Part shown: positions 15,330 through 23,439 of the stretch, piece after piece | Numbering within the stretch: position 1 is the stretch's first letter | Layout of the letters: every line of letters begins with the position of its first letter | Assembly (NCBI GenBank): GCA_049515175.1 | Contig: JBEKUI010000018.1 | Coordinates: forward strand, 1-28,422 | Length of the DNA: 28,422 nt | Direction: 5' to 3' | DNA from: JACQNR01 sp049515175 | GTDB lineage: Bacteria > Acidobacteriota > Terriglobia > UBA7540 | Position numbers and translations under genes: made by a program | Notes under the pieces: generated by a model | What the model was told of the DNA's origin: nothing | Databases searched by the model: none | The model's input: the letters and a program-made list of their open reading frames with translations, nothing else

Positions 15330-15953
15330 TCAGGCATTCTCGCTCAACATATGCACCTGGCTGAACTCCACCAGGATGGAGTCGAGTTCGCGCTCCACTT
15401 CGGCGCGCGAGATGGGCTGCATGACAAGCCGGTTCTTGAGGAACAAGAGTCGATTGCCGAGGTAACTCAGTCGGTGGGCGTTCCCGCCCGCCACCCCCGC
15501 CATGCGCTGTGAGAGCTGATTGGCCACCGGCTCGAAGTCGCGCAGCTGGTCGTTGGCGCGAAATTTGAGCGTGGGGAACTCGCCGGACGAAATCTGCAGC
15601 AACCCCTGGCGAAGCTTATAGAGCGGCCCCGCGACACGGTTGGAGTGGATCAGCGTGTAACCGCAGGTCAGAATGGCCGCGAGAGCCAGCGCCGTCCAAA
15701 GGCAGATGTGAATATCCGCCACCTGGTTCAAGAGCGCGGCTTGGACCATCTGATTCGGTTCCTGAGCGGCATTCCGGTAGAGCGGATAGAACATGATCAT
15801 GGCCAGGAGGATGACCTGCACCAGGGCGAAGACGCCGACGGGAACCAGCATCCAGTACTGAAAGGGGGGATCTACAATCAGCCGCCGCCGCACCCAGGGC
15901 CGCGACTTGCCGGGAATGGTCTTAGGGCCTGCCGCGCCAGAACGTCTGTCCAT
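15330..15953 (-). CDS. Membrane protein with a HAMP-like linker and no output domain
   Basis: The 207-residue product has two membrane helices (about residues 34-58 and 83-104) separated by a short 25-residue loop, then a HAMP-like segment (SNRVAGPLYKLRQGL..., about 108-155) ending in a helical tail. HAMP domains pass signals from membrane helices to a kinase, cyclase or chemotaxis domain, but none follows here. GGGAGG sits before the ATG. A possible -10 (TAAAAT, 16031-16026) lies about 70 bases upstream. It is divergent from the PilZ gene, so the two may belong to one signalling route. The HAMP call rests on the P-L-L pattern after the second helix. Confidence 0.65.
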   Translation of the reverse strand: MDRRSGAAGPKTIPGKSRPWVRRRLIVDPPFQYWMLVPVGVFALVQVILLAMIMFYPLYRNAAQEPNQMVQAALLNQVADIHICLWTALALAAILTCGYTLIHSNRVAGPLYKLRQGLLQISSGEFPTLKFRANDQLRDFEPVANQLSQRMAGVAGGNAHRLSYLGNRLLFLKNRLVMQPISRAEVERELDSILVEFSQVHMLSENA

Positions 15954-16298
15954 ACCTCTACCTCCCGACCACCGAAATGGTCTCGAACAGTGGAGTCTCC
16001 TGGCGCGGATCCCCTCTAAGATGAGATTTTAGCGCAAAAGCCAAGCTGGAAAAACAAGTATGTTCTGTTCCCTGCCCGGCGACTGACGCATGGAGGTCTG
16101 CCCGCGACGGGTCGCCCCTTGTCAGATATATTCAGAGATACTTGGCGATGCTTGACCGCTCGACTTATAATGACCTGGCGCGAGACGGGTTGCATAGCCC
16201 GGTGCAACGCGCAGGGGGATTAACAAGACTTCAGGCGTCAAGCATGCAATCCACGGCCTGCGGGCGCAGTTCCAATCTTCGAGTCGGAGTGTAGCGGA
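15954..16298. other. 345-base divergent intergenic region
   Basis: It separates the HAMP gene (-) from the PilZ gene (+). It holds a plausible promoter toward PilZ (16142-16171) and a lone TAAAAT -10-like element toward the HAMP gene (16031-16026). I see no RNA gene, strong hairpin or further coding sequence in it. Confidence 0.5.
16142..16171 (+). promoter_or_regulatory. Sigma70-type promoter for the PilZ gene
   Basis: TTGGCG (16142-16147) and a perfect TATAAT (16166-16171) are 18 bp apart. Transcription would start near 16178, leaving a leader of about 120 bases before ATG 16299. Confidence 0.5.
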
Positions 16299-17165
16299 AT
16301 GCCGGAAGAGCCGATCAAGCGCCGGAGCGATCGGGTGGCCATGGCCATCACCATTCGTATCTCCGGACTCGACGAGGCGGGAACCAAGTTCGATGTGGAA
16401 GGCCGCACCGTGAACCTGAGCCGCCACGGCGCCACGATCGTCCTGAAACAACCCCTTCAGGCCCACCAGGAGGTGACCCTCCGTTATCCCCGCGTTTCGA
16501 AGGAGGCGGCCTTTCGCGTCGTGGGGCGGATCGGTGGGGAGAGCGAAGGCCACGTGTACGGCGTCGCCCAGGTAGATCCCGCCGCCGACCTCTGGGGAAT
16601 CGGCTTCCCGCCCGTGGCGGACGGGAAGCGTGTAGTGGGGCGACTGCTCATGGAATGCTCGGTGTGCGCAAGCCAGGAAGTGGCTTACCTCAACGAACTG
16701 GAGGTCCAGGTCTTCCAGGCCAACCAGGCGCTGACTCGGCCTTGCGTGCCGTGCGCACAGCCGACGCTCTGGAAGGGCGTGGGGAGTAGCGGCCCCGGGC
16801 GGCCGGCCCAGGCCGGTCCGGCGGATTCATCCGGAGAGGCGACGCCACAGCCTCAGCCCTCGACGGTGGGCAACCGGCGCAATACACGAGTCAAAGCCAG
16901 TCTGGTTGCCTGCATTCGCCAGGCGGGCTTTGCCGACGAGGTCGTGGCCACTGAAAACGTCTCACGCGGCGGGCTCTGTTTCCTGAGCCCGAAGGCCTAC
17001 GTCGTGGGCTCTCCGATTGAGATTTCCGTGCCCTATTCCCGGGGCGGGGCAAACATCTTCGTCCCCGGTCGGGTTGCTCATACCTATAAGAAACCGGGAG
17101 AGAGCCACAATAAGATCGGCGTCGCGTACGTCCAGTCCGCAGACGACTTCCTACGCCATCAATGA
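16299..17165 (+). CDS. Tandem PilZ protein with a zinc ribbon between the domains
   Basis: The 288-residue product has two complete PilZ c-di-GMP-binding domains. The first (about 6-105) shows RRSDR (8-12) and NLSRHG; the second (about 190-285) shows RRNTR and NVSRGG. These are the RxxxR and (D/N)xSxxG motifs that hold the nucleotide. Between them are CSVC (120-123) and CVPC (149-152), a two-CxxC zinc-binding pattern. No other output domain or membrane segment is seen. Its partner is unknown; the divergent HAMP protein is the nearest signalling gene. The first codon is the ATG at 16299; no strong ribosome site precedes it. Confidence 0.85.
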   Translation: MPEEPIKRRSDRVAMAITIRISGLDEAGTKFDVEGRTVNLSRHGATIVLKQPLQAHQEVTLRYPRVSKEAAFRVVGRIGGESEGHVYGVAQVDPAADLWGIGFPPVADGKRVVGRLLMECSVCASQEVAYLNELEVQVFQANQALTRPCVPCAQPTLWKGVGSSGPGRPAQAGPADSSGEATPQPQPSTVGNRRNTRVKASLVACIRQAGFADEVVATENVSRGGLCFLSPKAYVVGSPIEISVPYSRGGANIFVPGRVAHTYKKPGESHNKIGVAYVQSADDFLRHQ

Positions 17166-17241
17166 CCGGCTTCCCGCTGACCAAGCAAGGGAACTCCCCT
17201 TCAACGCGGCGGGCGACACTCTGCCGTTTGCCGTGACCAAC

Positions 17242-18132
17242 CTACCCTTGTCCTCCGCGCAGCGCCTCTTCGCGCGCCGCCGCCAGGCTGGCTACTGCAT
17301 CGTGCGTGGGAAGGAATTCCATAGTCACTGAGCCGGAGAATCTGAGCTCCACAAGTTTCCGGTAGATGTTGCGGTAGTTGATCTCGCCCGTGCCCGGCTC
17401 GTGGCGTCCGGGTACGTCGGCGATGTGCACGCAGGCCGTCTTGGCAACGTTCCGCTCCAAGTGGGCGATCAGGTTCCCACCGGAAATCTGCGCGTGAAAG
17501 AAATCATAGAGCGCCTTGACCTGTAGATGGTTCACTTCACCGATAATCTTGAATAGATCTTCCATCGACCAGAGGTAATACTTGGGATTCTCCTCGAGGT
17601 CGATGTTCTCCAGCCAGAGCGTGACGCCCCTGCCTTCCACGACTTCCGCCGCGCGCTTCAGGCCTTCGACGCAACTCTGGTGCTGGATTTCCGGCGCGAG
17701 ACTCGGAATCCGATCACCCGACATGACGATGACGGCGGGAATTTCGAGCTTCTCCATCACCGCGAGTTCGTTGCGCAGGTCGGCCAGAAAGGCGTCGCGG
17801 GCGCGCGGGTCGCCCACGCCGTGGGCGAGACCCGCCGTGGTGTCGAAACGAATTCCCAACTCGCGCCGCTTGGCATTGGCGCGGCGGAAATCTTCTTCCG
17901 ACCACTTCTTGTATTCGCCCACGAGTTGCACGTAGCGGTAGCCCGCTTCCGCCACCTTCTCCAGCCGCTGCTCGAAGGGCAGGTTTTCGAATACCGTCCA
18001 GAGCATCACGGAAAGCTTGTAGGGTACGCTCGCGGGTGCGGGCACGGGGGTGGCCAGCAACATCCGGCTAGGGGACGCGCCGGCGCCAAGGGCGGCACCA
18101 GTCATCCTCCGGGCGAAATCGCGTCGGTTCAT
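17242..18132 (-). CDS. Tat-exported TIM-barrel isomerase (hydroxypyruvate-isomerase-like)
   Basis: The 296-residue product starts with a twin-arginine signal (NRRDF, residues 2-6). The rest is a sugar-phosphate isomerase/epimerase-type TIM barrel, closest by pattern to hydroxypyruvate isomerases through HIADVPGRHEPGTGEINY (236-253). Candidate metal ligands are Glu175, Asp210, His236 and Glu250. The ATG is preceded by AGGAGGTG. It lies 77 bases downstream of the GMC oxidoreductase on the same strand; soil bacteria often pair exported TIM barrels with oxidoreductases in sugar or polyol use. The true substrate may not be hydroxypyruvate, since the protein is exported. Confidence 0.85.
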   Translation of the reverse strand: MNRRDFARRMTGAALGAGASPSRMLLATPVPAPASVPYKLSVMLWTVFENLPFEQRLEKVAEAGYRYVQLVGEYKKWSEEDFRRANAKRRELGIRFDTTAGLAHGVGDPRARDAFLADLRNELAVMEKLEIPAVIVMSGDRIPSLAPEIQHQSCVEGLKRAAEVVEGRGVTLWLENIDLEENPKYYLWSMEDLFKIIGEVNHLQVKALYDFFHAQISGGNLIAHLERNVAKTACVHIADVPGRHEPGTGEINYRNIYRKLVELRFSGSVTMEFLPTHDAVASLAAAREEALRGGQG

Positions 18133-18209
18133 GGTTTCACCTCCTGGTGGAATGCTGAATATCTTTAGGGGGATACATTAGCTTCTTCGCCGCAGCTTGT
18201 CACTTGCCC

Positions 18210-19883
18210 CTACAGTCGTCCGCGGCGGAACTCGTCCACCAGATATTCGCAGCCGCGGACCGCGAGTGCCATCATGGTTAAGATGGGGTTGTGACACGAG
18301 GCGGAGACGAAAGAGCATCCATCCATGACGAACAGGTTCTTGACGTCGTGGGACTGAAGGAAAGGATTGAGAATGGACCTCTTCGGGTCGCTTCCCATGC
18401 GCGCAGCGCCCACTTCATGCCGGCCATAGTCGAAACGCTGGTGAAGGCGAATCTCGCGCGCCCCCGCAGCCTCCAGCATCTCTGCGGCGCTTGCCGCGAC
18501 GTCCGGAGCCATCTTCCGGGCGTTCTCACCGTAGTCCATGCTGATGCGAAGGGCGGGGATTCCCCACGTGTCCACGGCATTCTTGTCGAGCTCGCAGAAG
18601 TTCTCCCACTGGGGAACGATCTCGCCGTAGCCCTGCAGGTGCATGGTCCAATCACCGTGTTTGATGCGCTCCTTATACTCCGGTCCAAATCCCGGGGCGT
18701 GCGTATTAAACGGCGGAGAGAGATAAACCTCGTAACCAAAGCCGCGGATGTAGTCGGGGTGACGCTCGGTCAAGTTGCGGAAGCGGGCAATATATGTGCC
18801 CGTGGGGCGCTGGGGAGGACCGTACCAGACGCGCCGCTCGGCGCCGGGAATCACCCCGCTCGCTCCAAAGCCTGAGAAATGGTCCATCATGTAGTGGCCG
18901 AGGACACCGCTGGAATTCGCCAGGCCGTTCGGGAACTGGCGCGTCGCCGAGTTCAAAAGAATCCGCACCGACTCAAGCGATTGCGCGCAGAGGACGACGA
19001 CTTTGCCACGTGCTTCGCGCACGCTACGCGTCTGGCGGTCCACGTAGCGGACGCCCGTCGCCTTGGCTGAGCCATGGTCACAGGTCACATGGCTGACCAC
19101 CGCGTCGGTGATCACGGTAAGCCGGCCGGTCTTCGCCGCGGCGGCGAGGGTGACCGTTGGACTGTTGAAATAAGATCCGGTAATACAACCACGCTCGCAT
19201 GGTCCGCAGTAGTGGCAAGGTGCGCGGCCGTTGAGCGGCTGGGTCAGATTAGCATTCCGGCCGAAGAGCAAGTGCCGCCCGAATTTCTCCTTCAATGTTT
19301 TGCGCAAGATGGCTTCGCTGCAAAACATCGGCATGGGCGTCTGAAACTTCCCATCGGGAACGTGAGAAACGCCCTCCGCCAGGCCGCTGACGCCGATGGA
19401 CTCTTCCACCTTGTCGTAAAAGGGGGCGAGGTCGGCGTAGCTGAGCGGCCAGTCCTCGCCGTAGCCGTCGCGGCGGGCGGCTTGGAAATCAAGGTCGCTT
19501 AGGCGCAGACTCACGCGGCCCCAAACCAGCGACCGCCCACCCAGAATCCGCACCCGGATCCATTTAAAGGGCCGGTCGGTGGGCGTCGTGTAAGGGTTTT
19601 CAAGATCGTTTACGAACCAGTCGTAGTTGTATTCCATGCAGGCATAGAAGTCCGATTGGATGGGCCGCGTCCTGCGCATTTCCGGGGAATAGCCGCGATA
19701 CTTGACCTGATAAGGTAGGACGTGCTCGGTGAAGTCTTTTTCTGGAACCAGGTTGCGGCCCGCTTCTATCACCGCCACCCGTAGTCCCGCTTCCGCCAGT
19801 TCCTTGGCGGCCCAGCCGCCGGTGGCTCCGGACCCAACGACAATGGCGTCGAAGACCTCCCTGCGAGGTGCAATCTGAGACAT
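18210..19883 (-). CDS. GMC family oxidoreductase (FAD-dependent)
   Basis: The 557-residue product has the FAD-binding GSGATGG motif (17-23) with the following EAG acid, and the C-terminal GMC region with HEVGAARMG and SCHNPILTMMALA (His531-Asn532 as candidate catalytic pair). It oxidises alcohol groups of sugars or polyols. A Cys cluster CxxCxxCxxxC (223-233) resembles the Cys-rich segment of iron-sulfur-containing dehydrogenases such as FAD-glucose dehydrogenase. No signal peptide is present, and the gluconate-dehydrogenase subunit 3 partner that often exports this family is not adjacent. GGGGAGAG precedes the ATG. Confidence 0.9.
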   Translation of the reverse strand: MSQIAPRREVFDAIVVGSGATGGWAAKELAEAGLRVAVIEAGRNLVPEKDFTEHVLPYQVKYRGYSPEMRRTRPIQSDFYACMEYNYDWFVNDLENPYTTPTDRPFKWIRVRILGGRSLVWGRVSLRLSDLDFQAARRDGYGEDWPLSYADLAPFYDKVEESIGVSGLAEGVSHVPDGKFQTPMPMFCSEAILRKTLKEKFGRHLLFGRNANLTQPLNGRAPCHYCGPCERGCITGSYFNSPTVTLAAAAKTGRLTVITDAVVSHVTCDHGSAKATGVRYVDRQTRSVREARGKVVVLCAQSLESVRILLNSATRQFPNGLANSSGVLGHYMMDHFSGFGASGVIPGAERRVWYGPPQRPTGTYIARFRNLTERHPDYIRGFGYEVYLSPPFNTHAPGFGPEYKERIKHGDWTMHLQGYGEIVPQWENFCELDKNAVDTWGIPALRISMDYGENARKMAPDVAASAAEMLEAAGAREIRLHQRFDYGRHEVGAARMGSDPKRSILNPFLQSHDVKNLFVMDGCSFVSASCHNPILTMMALAVRGCEYLVDEFRRGRL

Positions 19884-20071
19884 GCCACACTCTCCCCGGA
19901 TTCGTAGCGACGATGTCCACGCGGTAGCCCTGAAGCAACACGGGGACGTTCATCATGGCATTGCAGGGAGGTGGGAGACAAGACCCTTTCCGTTCGGCTC
20001 GGATGTCGGCAGAGTGAGGGGGATGAATTTCTTTTCGGGTCGGGTCGAGGGCTCGCGAGGAACCGGAACCG

Positions 20072-20635
20072 CTACGGAAACCACTTCGGTGAGCGTACTG
20101 TGACCACTTCCGGGTGCTCGCGCAACAGCGTCTCGGCGATGTGGCAGTCCCAACAGACGGGCGCATGAGTGGCGAAAACATCGGGCAACTTCTCGGCCGG
20201 GATCGCGTCCCAGTAAACCGTCTTGCGTTCCGGGTCCAGCAGGGCCGGCTTGTGGCCCAGCCAATCGACTTCCTGAATGATGTGGCCGCACAGCGCGCAA
20301 GCCTTCCCCGCGTACCACTGCGTGACGATCGTGCGCACAAGGCAGCCTTCCGGGGCGAGTTCGATCTGCTGCAGGCACTCCTGGCCACACCCGGCGCGCT
20401 CCGGCCAGCGGGAGCAGCGCTGCAATTCCAAATGCTCCAATCCGGCGGAGGCAGAGAGCGCAGCGCGCGCGGCATCGACTTCAACCGCCGCCGGACGCTG
20501 AGTCTCGGGGCAGGTCACCAGCCTCTTGCCGCGAAATCTGATGTAGGAGCGGATGACGCGGACTGCTTTCGGGACTAGGGAAGCGAAAACAATCAGAGCG
20601 AGGACGGCGACAAGCCAGAAGGTTACGGTGTTCAT
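20072..20635 (-). CDS. Membrane-anchored Cys-rich protein with CxxC and CxxCH motifs, unknown function
   Basis: The 187-residue product has one N-terminal membrane helix (about 5-24) and a soluble domain with ten Cys, among them Cys42, Cys74, Cys83, Cys87, Cys98, CALCG (113-117) and CWDCH (161-165). The CxxC pairs suggest a zinc ribbon; CWDCH also fits a c-type haem site. There is no Sec signal beyond the anchor. ATG 20635 with AAGGAGG ahead decides the start; 23 further residues upstream are open but unlikely. It lies 188 bases upstream of the GMC gene and 99 bases downstream of proC on the same strand. I do not recognise a named family. Confidence 0.65.
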   Translation of the reverse strand: MNTVTFWLVAVLALIVFASLVPKAVRVIRSYIRFRGKRLVTCPETQRPAAVEVDAARAALSASAGLEHLELQRCSRWPERAGCGQECLQQIELAPEGCLVRTIVTQWYAGKACALCGHIIQEVDWLGHKPALLDPERKTVYWDAIPAEKLPDVFATHAPVCWDCHIAETLLREHPEVVTVRSPKWFP

Positions 20636-20734
20636 AAGACCTCCTTTCGCCAAGAACAGGGTACCACTCTTCGGCGTGAAAAGAGATGCCCACGGCCCCC
20701 GCAAACAAACGGTGTTTCTGGAGTTTCCCCGGAG

Positions 20735-21622
20735 CTAGGTATTCTGGCTTTGCACAAGCTGGCGAGCGCGCTCGGCCGCACGCACGACGGCCTTGATTAA
20801 CGTGACGCGCAGGCCGCCCTCTTCAAGTTCGAGCAGGCCATCGATGGTGCAGCCGGCGGGGGTGGTAACCATGTCCTTGAGTTTGGCGGGATGTTCGCCG
20901 GTGTGGAGCACCAAGGCCGAGGCACCGAGCAGCGTCTGGGCGGAAAGCTCGGTGGAGAGTTCGCGCGGCAGGCCCAGCTTCACGCCGCCTTCGGCGAGCG
21001 ATTCGATAATCATGTAGACGTATGCGGGGCCGGAAGCAGAGAGGCCGGTAATCGCGTCCATGTGCTTCTCATCGACAACCACCGTCCGCCCCATGGAACT
21101 GAAGATCTGTTCCGCAAGCTTCACATCGTCGGCGGTGGCGTGTTTGCCGGCGGCGATCGCCGTCATGCCGTGGCGGATCAGGCAGGGGGTGTTGGGCATG
21201 GCGCGAACCACGCGTGCGGGATGGCCCAGCTCGCGCTCGATCAATGAGGTGGTGACGGAAGCCGCGGCCGAGATAATCACCGCGTCCTTACGCAGCTTCT
21301 TCTTCACTTGCTGCAAGAAACCCTTCACTTGTTGCGGCTTCAGAACGATGAGAACCAGGTCCGCACCCGCCACCGCTTTGCTGTTATCGGTGTGGGCCTT
21401 CACGCCATACTTCTCCGCCAGATAGTCGGCGCGCGGCTGGTGGGCGACCGTGGCCTCGACGTGCGAAACCGGCACCATCTGCGAGCCCAGCAGCCCGGAA
21501 AGCAATCCTTCGCCGAGCTTGCCGGCGCCAATCAAGGCCAGCTTGCGGACGCGGCTGGGGAGGTCCTTTGCGCCCGAGCGAGTCCTCTCGGATCCGTCCC
21601 CGCCTGCTTTCGTTGCGCTCAT
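20735..21622 (-). CDS. proC: Pyrroline-5-carboxylate reductase
   Basis: The 295-residue product reduces pyrroline-5-carboxylate to proline with NAD(P)H. It shows the Rossmann motif IGAGKLGEGLLSGL and the C-terminal P5CR signature TTPAGCTIDGLLELEEGGLR followed by a helical tail. It is about 25 residues longer than usual at the N-terminus, with a polar, Gly/Ser-rich lead before KLALIGAG. I chose ATG 21622 because GAGGAGAG precedes it; 16 more codons upstream are open. It lies 92 bases downstream of ilvC on the same strand, as the last recognisable biosynthetic gene of the run. Confidence 0.95.
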   Translation of the reverse strand: MSATKAGGDGSERTRSGAKDLPSRVRKLALIGAGKLGEGLLSGLLGSQMVPVSHVEATVAHQPRADYLAEKYGVKAHTDNSKAVAGADLVLIVLKPQQVKGFLQQVKKKLRKDAVIISAAASVTTSLIERELGHPARVVRAMPNTPCLIRHGMTAIAAGKHATADDVKLAEQIFSSMGRTVVVDEKHMDAITGLSASGPAYVYMIIESLAEGGVKLGLPRELSTELSAQTLLGASALVLHTGEHPAKLKDMVTTPAGCTIDGLLELEEGGLRVTLIKAVVRAAERARQLVQSQNT

Positions 21623-21714
21623 GCTTCTCTCCTCGAAACTCGTCTCAGGGAAATCAATGGGGCGCGGCATCCTGCGCCCCCCGAAGAACCGAAAAGGTTG
21701 TGGCCCGTTGAACC

Positions 21715-22746
21715 TCAGGCGCGCGCCTGGGCCTGTGCCGCAGTGGCTTCGTCTTCCTTGCGTTTCCAGGCCATCATTTTGCGCAGTTCACTGCCCACTT
21801 TTTCGATCATGTGGTTGGCGCCCTTGGCGCGCATCGCCTGGAAGTTTTTCCCGCCACTGGCGCTTTCCTCCATCCACTCGCGCGCAAAAGAGCCGTTCTG
21901 AACGTCCGCCAGAATCTTCTTCATCGTCTGGCGCACGTGCTGGTCAATGACCACCGGCCCGCGCGTGTAGTCACCGTATTCGGCGGTGTCACTGACCGAG
22001 TAGCGCATGTACTTCAGGCCCCCCTCGTAAATCAGGTCAACGATCAGTTTCAGCTCGTTGGCGCATTCGAAGTAGGCGATCTCGGGCTGATAACCAGCCG
22101 CGACCAGGGTTTCGAACGCGGCGAGAACCAGCTCCGAGACGCCGCCGCAGAGAACCACCTGTTCGCCGAAGAGATCGGTCTCGACTTCTTCTTTGAACGT
22201 TGTCTGGATGACGCCCGCCTTCAGGCAGCCCAGGCCCTTGGCATAGGCCAGCGCCGTCTCGAGAGCTTTGCCGGAGGCGTTCTGCTCCACGGCGACGAGC
22301 GCCGGCACGGCCAGCCCTTCCGTGAAGAGCTCGCGCAGCCGGTGTCCAGGAGACTTGGGCGCGATCATGATGATGTCCACCTCGGGAGGTGGCACCACAA
22401 ACTTGTAGTTGATATTGAAGCCGTGCGCGAAAAGCAGCGTTTTTCCCTTACCCATATGAGGCGCCATCGCCTCCTTGTAGACCTTGGCCTGAATGGGGTC
22501 GGGGACAAGCACGGAGATCAGATCCGCGCGCTTTGCCGCTTCCGGTGTATCCACCACTTCAAAGCCCGCGGCGAGCGGCCGGGCGCGCAGTTCGGGCTTG
22601 GCCACCTCACCCACAATCACCTTCACCCCGCTATCACGCAGGTTAAGGGCGTGAGCGTGCCCCTGGCTGCCATAGCCGATGATGGCCACGGTCTTGCCGG
22701 CCAGATATTTCAAATCGCCGTCATTTTCGTAATAAACCTTTGCCAC
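21715..22746 (-). CDS. ilvC: Ketol-acid reductoisomerase with an unusual cofactor loop
   Basis: The 343-residue product is a class I (short) ketol-acid reductoisomerase, the second step of valine/isoleucine synthesis. It shows GYGSQGH (24-30), the SPGH-type block PKSPGHRLRELF, and the C-terminal metal-binding region with EEVETDLFGEQ, ECANELKLIVDLIYEGG and YGDYTRGP. The start is GTG 22746 behind AGGAGGAG; upstream codons are open but lack this site. The beta2-alphaB loop that normally reads GLRxGSxS reads GEVAKPEL (46-53), so the residues that usually hold the NADPH 2'-phosphate are missing. It follows the IlvN-like gene by 119 bases that contain a small AAGGC-TGC-GCCTT hairpin. Confidence 0.95.
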   Translation of the reverse strand: MAKVYYENDGDLKYLAGKTVAIIGYGSQGHAHALNLRDSGVKVIVGEVAKPELRARPLAAGFEVVDTPEAAKRADLISVLVPDPIQAKVYKEAMAPHMGKGKTLLFAHGFNINYKFVVPPPEVDIIMIAPKSPGHRLRELFTEGLAVPALVAVEQNASGKALETALAYAKGLGCLKAGVIQTTFKEEVETDLFGEQVVLCGGVSELVLAAFETLVAAGYQPEIAYFECANELKLIVDLIYEGGLKYMRYSVSDTAEYGDYTRGPVVIDQHVRQTMKKILADVQNGSFAREWMEESASGGKNFQAMRAKGANHMIEKVGSELRKMMAWKRKEDEATAAQAQARA

Positions 22747-22865
22747 AATCTCCTCCTGAACGTAAGTCAATCTAAACAATGAACTATGGATGATGAACGA
22801 TAAGACCAAAAGGAAGGCGCAGCCTTTTGCCTCTCATCCAGCGTTCATGGTTCTTCGTTGGTCTG

Positions 22866-23345
22866 TCAAGATGCCTGCGCCGTGATGAGTTCCGGCTGCT
22901 GAATACTGCTCCGGACGCGGACGAACGGGAGAATCTCCGCGCTGCCGCCGGCGAGACTGGCGGACCGGGCCTTGCGGTCTCCCGGGATTTCCAGCAGATA
23001 CTTACCGTGGCTGGCGAAAATCAGCTTCGACTCCGGGAAGGTCTGGAGGAAGCGTGCCAAACTCGACGAGCCCGCGTCGGCGTCGATGAAGACAAACGAC
23101 GCTTCGCCCAGCGGCTCGTGCTGGTAGTAAGTAACGTGCTGCACGCCTTCCACGCGCCGCAGGAAGTTGAAGATATGCTCCACCTGGGCCTCCGGAGTCT
23201 CCGCCACCGCAATCACGGAGTAGCCCTCGGGCCGCGCCGCCATCACCAGCGTCACGATGCTCACCCCCTTGCGGCGGAAAATGTTCATCAACCGGCAGGA
23301 AGTGATCGGATCACCGTTAGTCTGAAGCGCGATTAGCCACTGCAT
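22866..23345 (-). CDS. ilvN: Divergent acetolactate synthase small (regulatory) subunit
   Basis: The 159-residue product has an ACT domain in about residues 1-75 and a second domain whose KLIFASHGKYLLEIPG aligns with the KIVDVSPDSxTIEVTG part of typical IlvN C-terminal domains. The usual ACT opening NxPGVL is replaced by GDPIT, so the amino-acid feedback site may be altered or lost. The small subunit activates IlvB and gives valine sensitivity. ATG 23345 with GAGGAG six bases upstream decides the start. Its place between ilvB and ilvC supports the call more than sequence similarity does. Confidence 0.8.
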   Translation of the reverse strand: MQWLIALQTNGDPITSCRLMNIFRRKGVSIVTLVMAARPEGYSVIAVAETPEAQVEHIFNFLRRVEGVQHVTYYQHEPLGEASFVFIDADAGSSSLARFLQTFPESKLIFASHGKYLLEIPGDRKARSASLAGGSAEILPFVRVRSSIQQPELITAQAS

Positions 23346-23414
23346 ACTCAACTCCTCAAAACGAACTCAATCTTTCCCGGAATCCTCCGCCGGCCCGGGA
23401 TTCAGTCCGGCGTG

Positions 23415-23439
23415 CCGCCTTGAAGGGGGGCGCTCCTAC
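23415..23439 (-). repeat. Possible REP-like palindrome at the ilvB stop
   Basis: On the minus strand GTAG (23439-23436) supplies the TAG stop of ilvB and is followed by a weak hairpin centred on CCTT-C-AAGG (23426-23418), extended with one mismatch. It resembles the GTAG repeats elsewhere in the window but the stem is poorer. It could instead be a plain 3'-end hairpin. Confidence 0.3.

Noticed and set aside
16152..16171. TTGACC close to TATAAT upstream of the PilZ gene
   Set aside because: The spacing is only 8 bp; TTGGCG at 16142 with 18 bp is the usable -35.
22841..22869. Perfect TTGACA on the minus strand at the ilvN end
   Set aside because: No -10-like hexamer lies 16-18 bp downstream, so I do not call an ilvC promoter.
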